Origin: Streptomyces sp. 11x1
GTDB taxonomy: Bacteria; Actinomycetota; Actinomycetes; Streptomycetales; Streptomycetaceae
Length of the DNA stretch: 64,000 nt
Direction: 5' to 3'
Assembly: GCF_032598905.1 (NCBI RefSeq)
Contig: NZ_CP122458.1
Coordinates: forward strand, 5,047,001 to 5,111,000
Positions 31,866-39,954 of the stretch are shown here, one piece after another. Position 1 is the first letter of the stretch; every line of letters begins with the position of its first letter. The translations under genes were made by a program, and so were the position numbers. The notes under the pieces were generated by a model that was not told the DNA's origin, made no database searches, and saw only the letters and a list, made by a program, of their open reading frames with translations.

Positions 31866-33277
31866 GCGGAATGAGCGGCATGAGCGGTACGACCAGCGGA
31901 CCCGGCCTGTCCCGCCGCGCGTTCCTGGGCACCGCGGCGACCGTACCGCTGGCCGCGACGGGCGTGCTCACCCTCGGCGCCGGCACCGCCCACGCCGCCG
32001 ACTCCGCGTACGCGATGGTCTACTTCACCGAGTCCACCACCATGCTGGAGGCCGACTACGGTCTTCACCTGGCCGTCAGCCAGGACGGCCTGAACTGGAC
32101 CCCGCTGAACCAGAACGCCCCCCTGGTCACCCCGACCCAGGGCGCGGGCGGCCTGCGCGACCCGTTCCTGATGCGCAAGCGGGACGGTACCTTCGTCGTC
32201 CTCGCGACCGACCTCAAGGGCACGGACTGGAACTACAACAGCACGTACATCCACGTCTGGGACTCCACCGACCTGCGGACCTTCACCGGCTACCGGCGGC
32301 TGAAACTCCATGACATGACCAACACCCACAGCTGGGCGCCGGAGGCCTACTGGGACGCCTCGCGCGGCCAGTACGGCATCCTCTACTCCTCGGTGAACAG
32401 CAGCGGCCACAACGTGATCATGGTCAGCTACACCACGGACTTCGTCACGTCGACGAACCCCCAGGTCTTCTTCGACCCCGGCTACGACATCATCGACGGC
32501 AACCTCACCATCGGCGTCAACGGCGTCAACTACCTCTACTACAAGCGCAACCAGCAACTGGTCGGCGCACGGTCGACGTCCCTCGCCCCGGGCAGCTTCA
32601 CACCGTTCAGCACGCCTGTCGCGCACGGCGGCACCGAGGCCCCCACGGTGGTGAAGTCCCTGACGTCCTCCGCCTGGTACCTGTGGGGCGACACCTACAC
32701 CCCCAACGGCGTCTTCTACGTCTGGCAGTCGAGCGACCTCGCCTCCGGCACCTGGACCGCCCTCGACCAGAAGCTCTACACCCAGCCGCTCAACTCCAAG
32801 CACTGCGGCATCCACCCGATCACGTCGACGGAATACAGCAACCTGCTGGCCAGGTGGGGCGCCCCGACGTGGAACCGTCTCAAGTCGTACAACTACCCGG
32901 CCCGCTACGTCCGCCACAGCGATTACGTGGGCCGGATCGACGAGTACCCCTTCGACCCCTTCCCCGACTCCCAGTGGAGGCTGGTCCCCGGCCTGGCGGA
33001 CTCCTCGGCGGTCTCCTTCCAGTCGGTGAACCACCCGACCCGCTACCTCCGCCACTACAACTACGCGCTCCGCCTGGACGCGAACGACGGCACGTCGACG
33101 TTCGCCGCGGACGCCACGTTCACCCGCGTCGCCGGCCTCGCCGACTCGACGTGGTCCTCGTTCCGCTCGTACAACAACCCGACCCGCTACCTCCGCCACT
33201 ACAACTACGTGCTCCGCATCGACCCGGTCTCGACGGCGACGGAGCGGGCGGACGCGACGTTCCGGGTGGGTTACTGA
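31862..33277 (+). CDS. Tat-exported GH43-type arabinofuranosidase with AbfB (CBM42) domain
   Basis: A 471-residue secreted enzyme. The Tat signal is LSRRAFLGTAATVPLAATG. A five-bladed beta-propeller GH43-like catalytic domain (residues ~50-330) has GLRDPFLMRK and SWAPEAYWD, the positions of the catalytic acidic residues. The C-terminus is an AbfB beta-trefoil with three repeats: SYNYPARYVRHSDY, SVNHPTRYLRHYNY, SYNNPTRYLRHYNY, which bind arabinofuranose side chains. It probably removes arabinose from arabinoxylan or arabinan. The start ATG overlaps the stop of the GH27 remnant; ATGs at codons 4 and 7 are alternatives. Confidence 0.9.
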   Translation: MSGMSGMSGTTSGPGLSRRAFLGTAATVPLAATGVLTLGAGTAHAADSAYAMVYFTESTTMLEADYGLHLAVSQDGLNWTPLNQNAPLVTPTQGAGGLRDPFLMRKRDGTFVVLATDLKGTDWNYNSTYIHVWDSTDLRTFTGYRRLKLHDMTNTHSWAPEAYWDASRGQYGILYSSVNSSGHNVIMVSYTTDFVTSTNPQVFFDPGYDIIDGNLTIGVNGVNYLYYKRNQQLVGARSTSLAPGSFTPFSTPVAHGGTEAPTVVKSLTSSAWYLWGDTYTPNGVFYVWQSSDLASGTWTALDQKLYTQPLNSKHCGIHPITSTEYSNLLARWGAPTWNRLKSYNYPARYVRHSDYVGRIDEYPFDPFPDSQWRLVPGLADSSAVSFQSVNHPTRYLRHYNYALRLDANDGTSTFAADATFTRVAGLADSTWSSFRSYNNPTRYLRHYNYVLRIDPVSTATERADATFRVGY

Positions 33278-33328
33278 CACCCGGACCCCTTGCGTTCGAC
33301 ACCGGTGACCCCGAGCCGGTCCGGAGCC

Positions 33329-33865
33329 TCACCCGCTCCGGACCAGCTCGGCCGCCCCGAACGACACGTTGAAGCGGTCGCACCAGATGCTGACGCTGGT
33401 GAAGTCCCCCGGATCGACGTCCCCGGGCACCGGGTAGTTCTGGTCCCCCTTGTTGCCCTTCAGCCCGCCGAGGCTGACGTGCTCGTACACGTCGTCGTCG
33501 AAGAGACGCCAGCCGCCCTCCCCCTCCTTCACCGGCGCATCGCTCAGCCACACCCGCAGATCGGGCCCGTTGCTGGTGTCGAAGTCCTCCAGCCGTACGA
33601 CGTACGCCCCGTCCGCCAGCCGCAGCAGCCGGACGTCCCCGGAGGTCGAGTGCTCGTGGCTGACGAACTCCCCGCGGGCGACGATCTGCGTCTTCCCCAT
33701 GGCCGTGGGCGTGGCCGTGGCCGACGGCAGAGTCTCTCGCACGGTCTCGTCGGTCCACAGCTTCCACGGCTGGAACCAGTACAGCCCGAAGCCGGCCAGC
33801 ACGGCCCCCACCAGCAGGATCACGATCACCACCGGCTTGGTCAGCACCCCGAGCAGTCGCCCCAT
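33329..33865 (-). CDS. Membrane-anchored DM13-domain protein
   Basis: A 178-residue protein. One N-terminal transmembrane helix (VVIVILLVGAVLAGFGLYWF) is followed by a DM13 domain: GEFVSHEHSTSGDVRLLRL, VRLEDFDTSNGPDLRVWLS, YPVPGDVDPGDFTSVSIWCDRF. DM13 domains resemble cytochrome/electron-transfer beta-sandwich folds and carry a conserved Cys. GAGGAGGGG precedes ATG 33863-33865. It converges on the arabinofuranosidase gene; its partner is unknown. Confidence 0.85.
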   Translation of the reverse strand: MGRLLGVLTKPVVIVILLVGAVLAGFGLYWFQPWKLWTDETVRETLPSATATPTAMGKTQIVARGEFVSHEHSTSGDVRLLRLADGAYVVRLEDFDTSNGPDLRVWLSDAPVKEGEGGWRLFDDDVYEHVSLGGLKGNKGDQNYPVPGDVDPGDFTSVSIWCDRFNVSFGAAELVRSG

Positions 33866-34040
33866 GGTCCCGCCCCTCCTCGCCCGTCGTACGGCTTGTG
33901 CACGTGTTGTCCGATTCAACCCCGGGCCGTACGGAACAAGCCGCCCGCGAGGTGATCCGCGTGGGCCGAACGTTTGGGCGGCTCCGTGCGTCGAAGTACC
34001 GATCGTGCGGTCGTGGGAGCAGAGGACGCGGAGGGGTCAC

Positions 34041-34703
34041 ATGGGCGAACCGAACAACAGCAGGCGGACCGGGACCTGGACGCGGACCTGGGCCCGCTCA
34101 GCCACCCGCACCCGTGCCGGAGCCGCGGCGGCCGCCCTGGGAGCGGTCGTCGTCCTCGGCGGCGTGCGGGGATCGGCGGCCGACGCCCAGACCGTGGAAG
34201 TCGTGTCGTCCGCGACGAGGACCTGCCACGGCACCCAGCCGAAAGGCAGCCTCGCCGGCCATGCCAGGGACGGCTTCCCGGAGGACACCCCACTCGACCG
34301 CACCCTGAGCCACGTGGACGAGCTGGCCACCGGCCGACACGCCTCGATCTACACGGGCACGGTCCTGGACGAGGACACGGCCTCCCTGAACGTGTACCGC
34401 ATCCCTTCCGCCTCCTTCGACACCGCCGTCTGCGAAGCCGCCGAGCAGGGCGTGACCGTACGCCTCCACGACCGCGACATCAACGAGAAGGACCTCAACA
34501 CCCTCCTCGACCGCGTCAGCGAGGACATGAGCCGCCGGGACGGCACCTTCTCCCTGCGCGAGGCCGGCCTGGACGGCACCGGCTTCGTCCACGTCGGCGT
34601 GGACGACCCCGACACCGCCGAACCGATCCTCCGCAAGTTCGTCGGCGAACGAAACGCCAAGTACCTCCGCGTCGAGTACGCCCCCCAGGCGCACTTGCTC
34701 TGA
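34041..34703 (+). CDS. Exported hypothetical protein
   Basis: A 220-residue protein. An Arg/Thr-rich N-terminus leads to a hydrophobic stretch (AGAAAAALGAVVVLGGVRG), probably an uncleaved anchor or a twin-arginine-independent signal. The mature part is acidic, with two cysteines (RTCHGTQ, DTAVCEAAEQ). GGAGGGG lies 5 nt before the ATG. I do not recognise the family. A possible small RNA gene follows. Confidence 0.65.
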   Translation: MGEPNNSRRTGTWTRTWARSATRTRAGAAAAALGAVVVLGGVRGSAADAQTVEVVSSATRTCHGTQPKGSLAGHARDGFPEDTPLDRTLSHVDELATGRHASIYTGTVLDEDTASLNVYRIPSASFDTAVCEAAEQGVTVRLHDRDINEKDLNTLLDRVSEDMSRRDGTFSLREAGLDGTGFVHVGVDDPDTAEPILRKFVGERNAKYLRVEYAPQAHLL

Positions 34704-34742
34704 CCCGCCGGGACGCGAGATGCAACGCCCCCGAAGATCCGC

Positions 34743-34909
34743 TATAGTTGATCTCGAGCCGCTCACCGGAAAAACGAACTCCCGGTAGCACTCGATGCGT
34801 TGGTGGTCCAAGGAAAGACGCCCCGCTTCCTGCGGGGAAATGCAGGTGCAAGGCCTGCCCGGCGCTCCAGAGAATGAGCCCCGCTTCACTCCAGTGAAGC
34901 GGGGCTCAT
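34743..34909 (+). ncRNA. Candidate structured small RNA
   Basis: A TATAGT -10 box (34743-34748) is followed by ~155 nt with no coding character but clear structure: CCCCGC/GCGGGG hairpin (34821-34837), GCAGG/CCTGC hairpin with a 7-nt loop (34842-34858), then a 17-bp terminator hairpin (34874-34909). The central block GGTCCAAGGAAAGACGCCCC has the look of a sequence I recall as conserved in Streptomyces intergenic regions, but I cannot name an RNA family. No clear -35 box was found. The GCAGG arm resembles a tRNA T-arm, but there is no matching acceptor 5' strand. Confidence 0.45.
34874..34909 (+). terminator. 17-bp perfect hairpin terminator
   Basis: 34874-34890 and 34893-34909 are exact complements (ATGAGCCCCGCTTCACT) around a CC loop. 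This is among the strongest hairpins in the window and ends the candidate small RNA. Confidence 0.85.
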
Positions 34910-34952
34910 CGCGTTGTACGGAGATCCGCCCACGGCACCTGCACAGGGCGGA

Positions 34953-34989
34953 TTGGTATCGGCGGCGATCGTATCGCCGCCGATACCAA
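34953..34989. terminator. Second 17-bp perfect inverted repeat
   Basis: TTGGTATCGGCGGCGAT (34953-34969) and its exact complement (34973-34989) flank CGT. It lies 47 nt beyond the stop of the minus-strand repeat-protein gene and 44 nt after the previous hairpin, so it most simply terminates the minus-strand gene. A related half-site, GGCGATACGATCC, follows at ~34994, leaving an operator role possible. Confidence 0.65.
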
Positions 34990-35035
34990 CGCTGGCGATA
35001 CGATCCGAGCCAGTACCCCTCGTGGCGGTCTCCCG

Positions 35036-35431
35036 CTAGGCCTTGTGCCGTTGCCGGCTCAGCAACAGAGCTCCTCCGGCCGCCAACCCCACCACCCCTG
35101 CGCCCACCGCTCCCGCAGTCATGAGGCCCCCGTTGGACCGCCACGACAGCACCGACCACCGGGACTGTGCGGAGAACAGGGACCCCGTACTCAGCCAGGA
35201 CCCGGTCGAGATCAGCGACAGGGACGACCCGATCGAGCCGACGGACAGGGCGCTCCCGATGGAACCGATCGACAGAGCCGAACCGACGGACCCGACCGAG
35301 AGCACGGACCCGACGGACCCGATCGACAGCACGGAGTCCTGCGACCACAGGGACAGCAACGAACCGGAGGAGGAGCAGGAAGAAGACGAGGAGGAGGAAC
35401 GTCGGGCGGACTGTACGGACGACTTCGTCAT
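35036..35431 (-). CDS. Serine/glycine repeat protein with C-terminal membrane anchor
   Basis: A 131-residue protein. After a basic, Ser-rich start (MTKSSVQSARRSSSSSSS) come about ten hexad-like units of the form S-x-G-S-x-x (SIGSVG, SVLSVGSVG, SALSIGSIG), which could form a regular beta-stacked structure. One C-terminal helix follows (AGAVGAGVVGLAAGGALLL) with a basic RQRHKA end, a tail-anchor layout. AGGA precedes the ATG. I recall similar unnamed Streptomyces proteins. The complementary strand is also open (acidic), but this strand has the ribosome site, membrane helix and basic end expected of a real protein. Confidence 0.65.
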   Translation of the reverse strand: MTKSSVQSARRSSSSSSSCSSSGSLLSLWSQDSVLSIGSVGSVLSVGSVGSALSIGSIGSALSVGSIGSSLSLISTGSWLSTGSLFSAQSRWSVLSWRSNGGLMTAGAVGAGVVGLAAGGALLLSRQRHKA

Positions 35432-35616
35432 GGGGCCATCCTGCCTGTGGGGCGCTCCCGGGCGGAGCCTCCTGGCAACGACGGCCGGAAAACGTGTCGG
35501 CCCGGCTCACCGACTCGGCGCCGACGCCCTGTCCTCTCTCTGCCCCCGAACGTTGTCACCCCGTCCGGCGTCCGAGTGGTGACCGTCTTCAGCCGCGCTC
35601 CGAGGGGGACACCACC

Positions 35617-36084
35617 ATGCCGCCGACCACCGCCGTACGACCGCGTACCCGCGCTCTGTCCACCCTGGCGGCGGCGGGAACGCTGATGTGGGCGATCTCC
35701 GGGTGCGATCAGGAGCCCACCTTCCCGAAGGCTTCGGCACCCACCTGGAAAGAACCGGCCTCGTACACCTACACGCTCAAGTCGACGCAGGGCGAGCGGC
35801 CGCTGATCGGGACGTTCACGGTGACGGTCCGGGACGGGAGGGTCGTAAAGGCCGTCGGGCTCGACGACAGCGGCCGGCACGTGGTCGACCGGTCACCGCA
35901 GCACATCCCCACCATCGGTCGCCTGTTGCAGGAGGTGGAATCGGCACGCGAGGACGGCGCCGACACTGTCGACGTCTCGTACGCGGCGGACGGCCGTCCC
36001 GTCTCCATCGCCATCGACTGGGAGGAGAACGCGATCGACGACGAAGCGGCGTACGACCTCAGTGGCTACGAGGCACTCGGCTGA
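35617..36084 (+). CDS. DUF6174-type lipoprotein
   Basis: A 155-residue lipoprotein. The lipobox is in MWAISGC after a short signal. The mature part has the DUF6174 pattern: YTYTLKSTQGERPLIGTFTV, VRDGRVVKAVGLD, IPTIGRLLQEVESAREDGAD, VDVSYAADGRPVSIAIDWEE. GAGGGGGA lies upstream of ATG 35617. The molecular role of the family is unknown. The 3' end overlaps the convergent lipoprotein gene by 19 nt. Confidence 0.8.
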   Translation: MPPTTAVRPRTRALSTLAAAGTLMWAISGCDQEPTFPKASAPTWKEPASYTYTLKSTQGERPLIGTFTVTVRDGRVVKAVGLDDSGRHVVDRSPQHIPTIGRLLQEVESAREDGADTVDVSYAADGRPVSIAIDWEENAIDDEAAYDLSGYEALG

Positions 36085-36503
36085 CTCAGGTCCCGGATCG
36101 TGCCGCCCACCTTGGCCTTCAGCTTCTTGAGCACGTCCGGCTTCGCGGAGACGGCCCAGCGCGGCCCGACCAGATACTTGCCGCCGTACATGGAGGCGGA
36201 CTCCAGCCAGACTTCCTTCAACTCATCCTTGGGAAAGGTGGTGATGAGGTAGTCCCCGTCCCCGGTCTGGCACACCCCCTCGCGCAACTCCTCCGCCTCG
36301 GTCCGGATCTTCACCTCGCACCCGGTGAGCTCGGCGATCACCTCGACCTTGGCGGGCGCGACGACCGCGGAGACAGGACTCGACTCATCACTCGCCTTAC
36401 CCGACGCCTTGTCACCCTCACCGCCCCCACTGCACGCCGCCGCCAGGGGCAGGACAGCCAGAGTCACAGCCAGCGCGGCACCTCGCGGCAGCTTCCTCAC
36501 CAT
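36066..36503 (-). CDS. Small lipoprotein
   Basis: A 145-residue lipoprotein with lipobox LAAACSGGG. The mature domain has a Cys pair (TGCEVKIRTE, REGVCQTGDG) likely to form a disulfide, followed by TTFPKDELKEVWLESASMYG. This recalls small secreted proteins that are often encoded singly. GGAG lies 8 nt before ATG 36501-36503. Function unknown. Confidence 0.75.
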   Translation of the reverse strand: MVRKLPRGAALAVTLAVLPLAAACSGGGEGDKASGKASDESSPVSAVVAPAKVEVIAELTGCEVKIRTEAEELREGVCQTGDGDYLITTFPKDELKEVWLESASMYGGKYLVGPRWAVSAKPDVLKKLKAKVGGTIRDLSQPSAS

Positions 36504-36668
36504 GCCCTGATCTCCGTTCGCGTTCTCCGTACCGAGTGCACTCGTCAGGGGATACGTAGAGACGCGGCCGGTTGCTCATTCGCCGGCCCGGCGAAGCCAC
36601 TCCCGAGCGCATGCAACACTCCATGGCCGGGATCAAGAATCGATGCCCGGCAACACATTGGGGAAAGA

Positions 36669-37229
36669 ATGGCCCCGGACAGACCAAGCACGGCGTTTTC
36701 CGCTGCCAGGAGAGTCGCCCTCGCAGCGGCGACCGTACTCCTTATCTCGATATGTTCCACGCGGGAGCAACAGCCTTATCAAGGGAAGGCGTTGGAGGGT
36801 GGCGCCCAGGAGAACGGGATCGTGGGAAGCGAGAACGTCAAGGTCGGGGAAACATGGTGGTTCGCGCTCCCCGTACCCACCAACAGGTCCGCCGAGCCGA
36901 TCGACATCACCGGGGTATCCATCGTGCAGGTGTCCGAGGGGATAGAGGTCCTGCAATACGGTGCCTACAGCCTTGAGGACACCGAAGGGCTGGCTCTGCT
37001 GGTGAAAGAGGGCGAGAGATTGACTCCACGATTCGCTGCGCTGCGCGACCACTCCGACAAGCCCGTGAAGGTAGCTCCCCACACGTCGAGCGACATCTAC
37101 TACCTGGCAAGGCTGAAGATCACCGCCCTTCCCGACCAGGGCGCCCGCTACTGCCGGTTCGTCTATCGGCAGGGCGGTCGCGAGTTCACACAGACACTGG
37201 ACTGCGAAGTGGAACTGACAGGCCAGTAG
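36669..37229 (+). CDS. Secreted or lipid-anchored hypothetical protein
   Basis: A 186-residue protein. The signal VALAAATVLLISICST may be a lipobox (ISIC). The mature part is beta-rich: VKVGETWWFALPVPTN, PIDITGVSIVQVSEGIEVLQ, ending CRFVYRQGGREFTQTLDCEV with two Cys that could pair. GGGGA precedes the ATG. The gene is noticeably less G+C-rich than its neighbours, which may mark recent acquisition. No family recognised. Confidence 0.65.
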   Translation: MAPDRPSTAFSAARRVALAAATVLLISICSTREQQPYQGKALEGGAQENGIVGSENVKVGETWWFALPVPTNRSAEPIDITGVSIVQVSEGIEVLQYGAYSLEDTEGLALLVKEGERLTPRFAALRDHSDKPVKVAPHTSSDIYYLARLKITALPDQGARYCRFVYRQGGREFTQTLDCEVELTGQ

Positions 37230-37322
37230 GACGGGACTTCAGGTGATCGCCGGTGTTCCGGCCGGCCTGATTGCTTCCCCGTGACAGGGGCGCCCCGGGG
37301 GACGGCACCCCGGCAAAGGTGA

Positions 37323-37362
37323 GGCCCTGGCCCGGAGGTGGTGCTTCCTCCGGGTCAGGGCC
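37323..37362. terminator. 16-bp hairpin between convergent genes
   Basis: GGCCCTGGCCCGGAGG (37323-37338) pairs with 37347-37362 with one G-T wobble, loop of 8 nt. It lies 37 nt beyond the MMPL stop on the minus strand and ~95 nt after the plus-strand gene, so it can serve both. Confidence 0.75.
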
Positions 37363-37398
37363 CCTGCCGGCGGGGGATCCGCCGGGTGCGCAGCCGGT

Positions 37399-39597
37399 TC
37401 AGGAGACTCGCTCGGGTTCCTTGTCCCGCACCTGCGGGGCCTTCTGGAGGCGTGTGCCTTCTACGTCGAGGTCGGGCAGGACGCGGTCGAGCCAGGCGGG
37501 GAGCCACCAGGCGTGCCGTCCGGCGAGGGCGAGGACCGCCGGGACGAAGGTCAGGCGGACGGCGAAGGCGTCGATGGCGACGCCGACGGCGAGCGCGAAG
37601 GCGATGGGCTTGATCAGGGCGTCGTCGAGCGGGAAGAACCCGGCGAAGACGGTGAACATGATCAGGGCGGCCGCGGTGACGACCCGGACGCTGTGCCGCG
37701 CGCCGTCGATCACCGACCCGCGGGCCACGCCGGTGTGGACCCACTCCTCCCGCATCCCGGAGACGAGGAACACCTCGTAGTCCATGGCGAGTCCGAAGAG
37801 CACGCCGATCAGGATGATCGGCAGGAAGCTGACGACGGGACCGGTGTGGGCGAGGCCGAGGGTGTCCGCCAGCCAGCCCCACTGGAACAGGGCGACGACC
37901 AGGCCGAGCGAGGCCGCCACCGACAGCAGGAATCCGACGGCGGCCTTGAGCGGGACGACCAGCGAGCGGAACACCATGGTCAGCAGGATCAGGCTCAGGC
38001 CGACGACGATCGCCATGAACGGCAGCAGGGAGTCGCTGAGGCGGGTGGAGACATCGATGTTGACGGCGGTGGTGCCGGTGACCGCGACCGTCGCTCCGGT
38101 TGTCTCGCGGATGTCCGGGGCGGCGGCACGGATGTCGCGGACGAGCCGGTCGGTGCGGGCGCTGTCGGGACCGGTCTCCGGGATGACCTGGATGACGGTC
38201 TGCGCGGGATCGCGTGTGGGCACGGGGGGCAGGACAGCCTTGACCCCCTTGAGGTCCCGCAGCTGCTGCGCGGCCTGAGCACCCGCCTGCGCCCCTGCCC
38301 CCTTGTCGGTCTCGGTCAGCACCAGGAGTGGGCCGTTGAAGCCGGGGCCGAACTTGTCGTCGACCGTGTCGTACGCCTTGCGTTCGGTGGAGGTGACCGG
38401 GGCCGAGGCGTTGTCCGGCAGGGCAAGGCGCAGGTCCGCCGCGGGGAGCGCCAGCGCGACGAGGATGCCGGCGACAGCCAGGACGGTCAGCAGGGGCTTG
38501 GCGACGACGGTCCTCACCCAGCGGGCGCCCAGCGTCGCCCGGCCGGCGGATCCGTCGGGATCGGTGGCCCGCCGGGCCTCCTTGCTGCCGGGCTTCGGGG
38601 TCAACCGGGTGCCCGCGAATCCGGCGAGGGCCGGGAGCAGGGTGATCGCGGCCAGGACCGCGACGAGGACGGCTCCGGCGGCACCGAGACCCATCACGGT
38701 CAGGAACGGGATGCCGATGACGCTGAGTGCGGCCAGGGCGATGATCACGGTGCTGCCGGCGAAGACGACCGCGCTGCCGGCCGTGCCGTTGGCCAGCGCG
38801 ATGGACTCCTGCGGGTCGGTTCCACGGGCGAGCTGCTGGCGGTGGCGGGTCAGGATGAACAGGATGTAGTCGATGCCCACGGCCAGCCCCAGCATCAGCG
38901 CGAGCGTGACCGCGGTGGAGGAGATGCTGACCGCCGGAGTGAGGGCGAACAGCCCGGCCAGTCCCACGGCCACGCCGAGCAGGGCGGGCAGCAGCGACAT
39001 GCCCGCGGCGAGCAGGGAGCCGAAGGTGACGACGAGGACGAGCACGGCGACGCCGACACCGATGATCTCGGACGGGCCTATGTGCACGCCGTTGCTGCCG
39101 TAGGCACTGCCGCCCACCGAGGTCCTGAGCCCGCCCTTCTCGGCCGCCTCGGCCGCCCGTTCGATCACGTCCAGGGACGAAGGGCGTACCTCGGCCCGCT
39201 GCACCGAGTACTGCACCTGCACGATCGCCGTGCTCCGGTCGGCGGAGACGGCCCCGGACAGGCCTGGGCCCAGGACGGCCTTGACCTGGGGCGCCTTCGC
39301 CACCGCCCTCTCGGTTCCGGCGATGGCCGCGGTGTAGCGGGCCTCGGTGATGTGGTGGCCCTCGGGTGCGGTGAAGACGATCTCGGCGCCCGCCCCTGAG
39401 GCTTCGGGCAGCGTCTTGCCGAGCGTGTCCAGCGCGCGCTGCGACTCAGTGCCCGGCACGGTGAAGCGGTCGTCGAGCTTGCCGCCGAAGACGCCGGCGC
39501 ACGTGATGAGCGCGGCCAGGACCACGAGCCAGATACCGAGCACCAGCCTGCGGTGGTGGTAGGCACTGCGGCCCAGCCGATGGAGCAGTACTGCCAT
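37399..39597 (-). CDS. MMPL-family RND transporter
   Basis: A 732-residue inner-membrane exporter of the MmpL/RND type. The first helix (LVLGIWLVVLAALITCAGVF), a large extracytoplasmic loop, five helices ending in GLAVGIDYILFILTRHR, a cytoplasmic linker and a second copy ending FGLAMDYEVFLVSGMREEW follow the family plan; GIDY and AMDY carry the proton-relay Asp residues. GGGAG sits 7 nt before ATG 39595-39597. These proteins export lipids or small hydrophobic compounds. Divergent from the amine oxidase operon; a shared, regulated promoter region lies between. Confidence 0.92.
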   Translation of the reverse strand: MAVLLHRLGRSAYHHRRLVLGIWLVVLAALITCAGVFGGKLDDRFTVPGTESQRALDTLGKTLPEASGAGAEIVFTAPEGHHITEARYTAAIAGTERAVAKAPQVKAVLGPGLSGAVSADRSTAIVQVQYSVQRAEVRPSSLDVIERAAEAAEKGGLRTSVGGSAYGSNGVHIGPSEIIGVGVAVLVLVVTFGSLLAAGMSLLPALLGVAVGLAGLFALTPAVSISSTAVTLALMLGLAVGIDYILFILTRHRQQLARGTDPQESIALANGTAGSAVVFAGSTVIIALAALSVIGIPFLTVMGLGAAGAVLVAVLAAITLLPALAGFAGTRLTPKPGSKEARRATDPDGSAGRATLGARWVRTVVAKPLLTVLAVAGILVALALPAADLRLALPDNASAPVTSTERKAYDTVDDKFGPGFNGPLLVLTETDKGAGAQAGAQAAQQLRDLKGVKAVLPPVPTRDPAQTVIQVIPETGPDSARTDRLVRDIRAAAPDIRETTGATVAVTGTTAVNIDVSTRLSDSLLPFMAIVVGLSLILLTMVFRSLVVPLKAAVGFLLSVAASLGLVVALFQWGWLADTLGLAHTGPVVSFLPIILIGVLFGLAMDYEVFLVSGMREEWVHTGVARGSVIDGARHSVRVVTAAALIMFTVFAGFFPLDDALIKPIAFALAVGVAIDAFAVRLTFVPAVLALAGRHAWWLPAWLDRVLPDLDVEGTRLQKAPQVRDKEPERVS

Positions 39598-39814
39598 GGC
39601 GAACTCCCAAGGTCGGTAAGGGATGTCCCGGACGTCTCGTCGCGGACGCGGGGCGAAGGGCGAAGGGCGAAGCGGGTCGGCCCGCGCCGTCGAGCGGCCG
39701 CGGCCGCGGGCATGAGGCATGCCGGTGCCGTGGGCGGCATGCGAGCTGCTTCGGCACTGACTTTATCACTTGCTCAAGTCGTACGACCAAATCACACAAC
39801 TCAAACTATCGACC

Positions 39815-39843
39815 TTGTCAGCCGACAATGTCACCTGTATGGT
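39815..39843 (+). promoter_or_regulatory. Promoter with embedded palindrome upstream of the amine oxidase operon
   Basis: TTGTCA (39815-39820), a 17-nt spacer and TATGGT (39838-39843) make a good vegetative-type promoter reading toward the amine oxidase. The palindrome TTGTC-AGCC-GACAA (39815-39828) covers the -35 box. A related GTCG-AG-CGAC palindrome (42034-42043) precedes the TetR gene of the same cluster, making that TetR the likely repressor. Confidence 0.6.
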
Positions 39844-39954
39844 GATGGTCACCGGAGCACACCGCCCTCGGAAGAGCCAGGTCATGGGCCTGTGCCGCTC
39901 TCCCCCGCGGAGCACGTCCGCAGCGCCGGGACCACCGCAGGACAAGGAGCGATC

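Noticed and set aside
34842..34870. tRNA-like T-arm and CCA end in the candidate small RNA
   Set aside because: There is a 5-bp stem with a 7-nt loop and a CCA, but no complementary acceptor 5' strand, D-arm or anticodon arm.
35043..35582. Acidic plus-strand frame with DPxEPxDR repeats
   Set aside because: It is the complement of the Ser/Gly repeat protein, which has the ribosome site and the membrane anchor; it also runs into the next gene's leader.
37513..39399. 628-codon plus-strand frame rich in Asp/Gln/Glu/Gly
   Set aside because: It is antisense to the MMPL transporter; the hydrophobic codons of that gene read as acidic/polar codons on the other strand.
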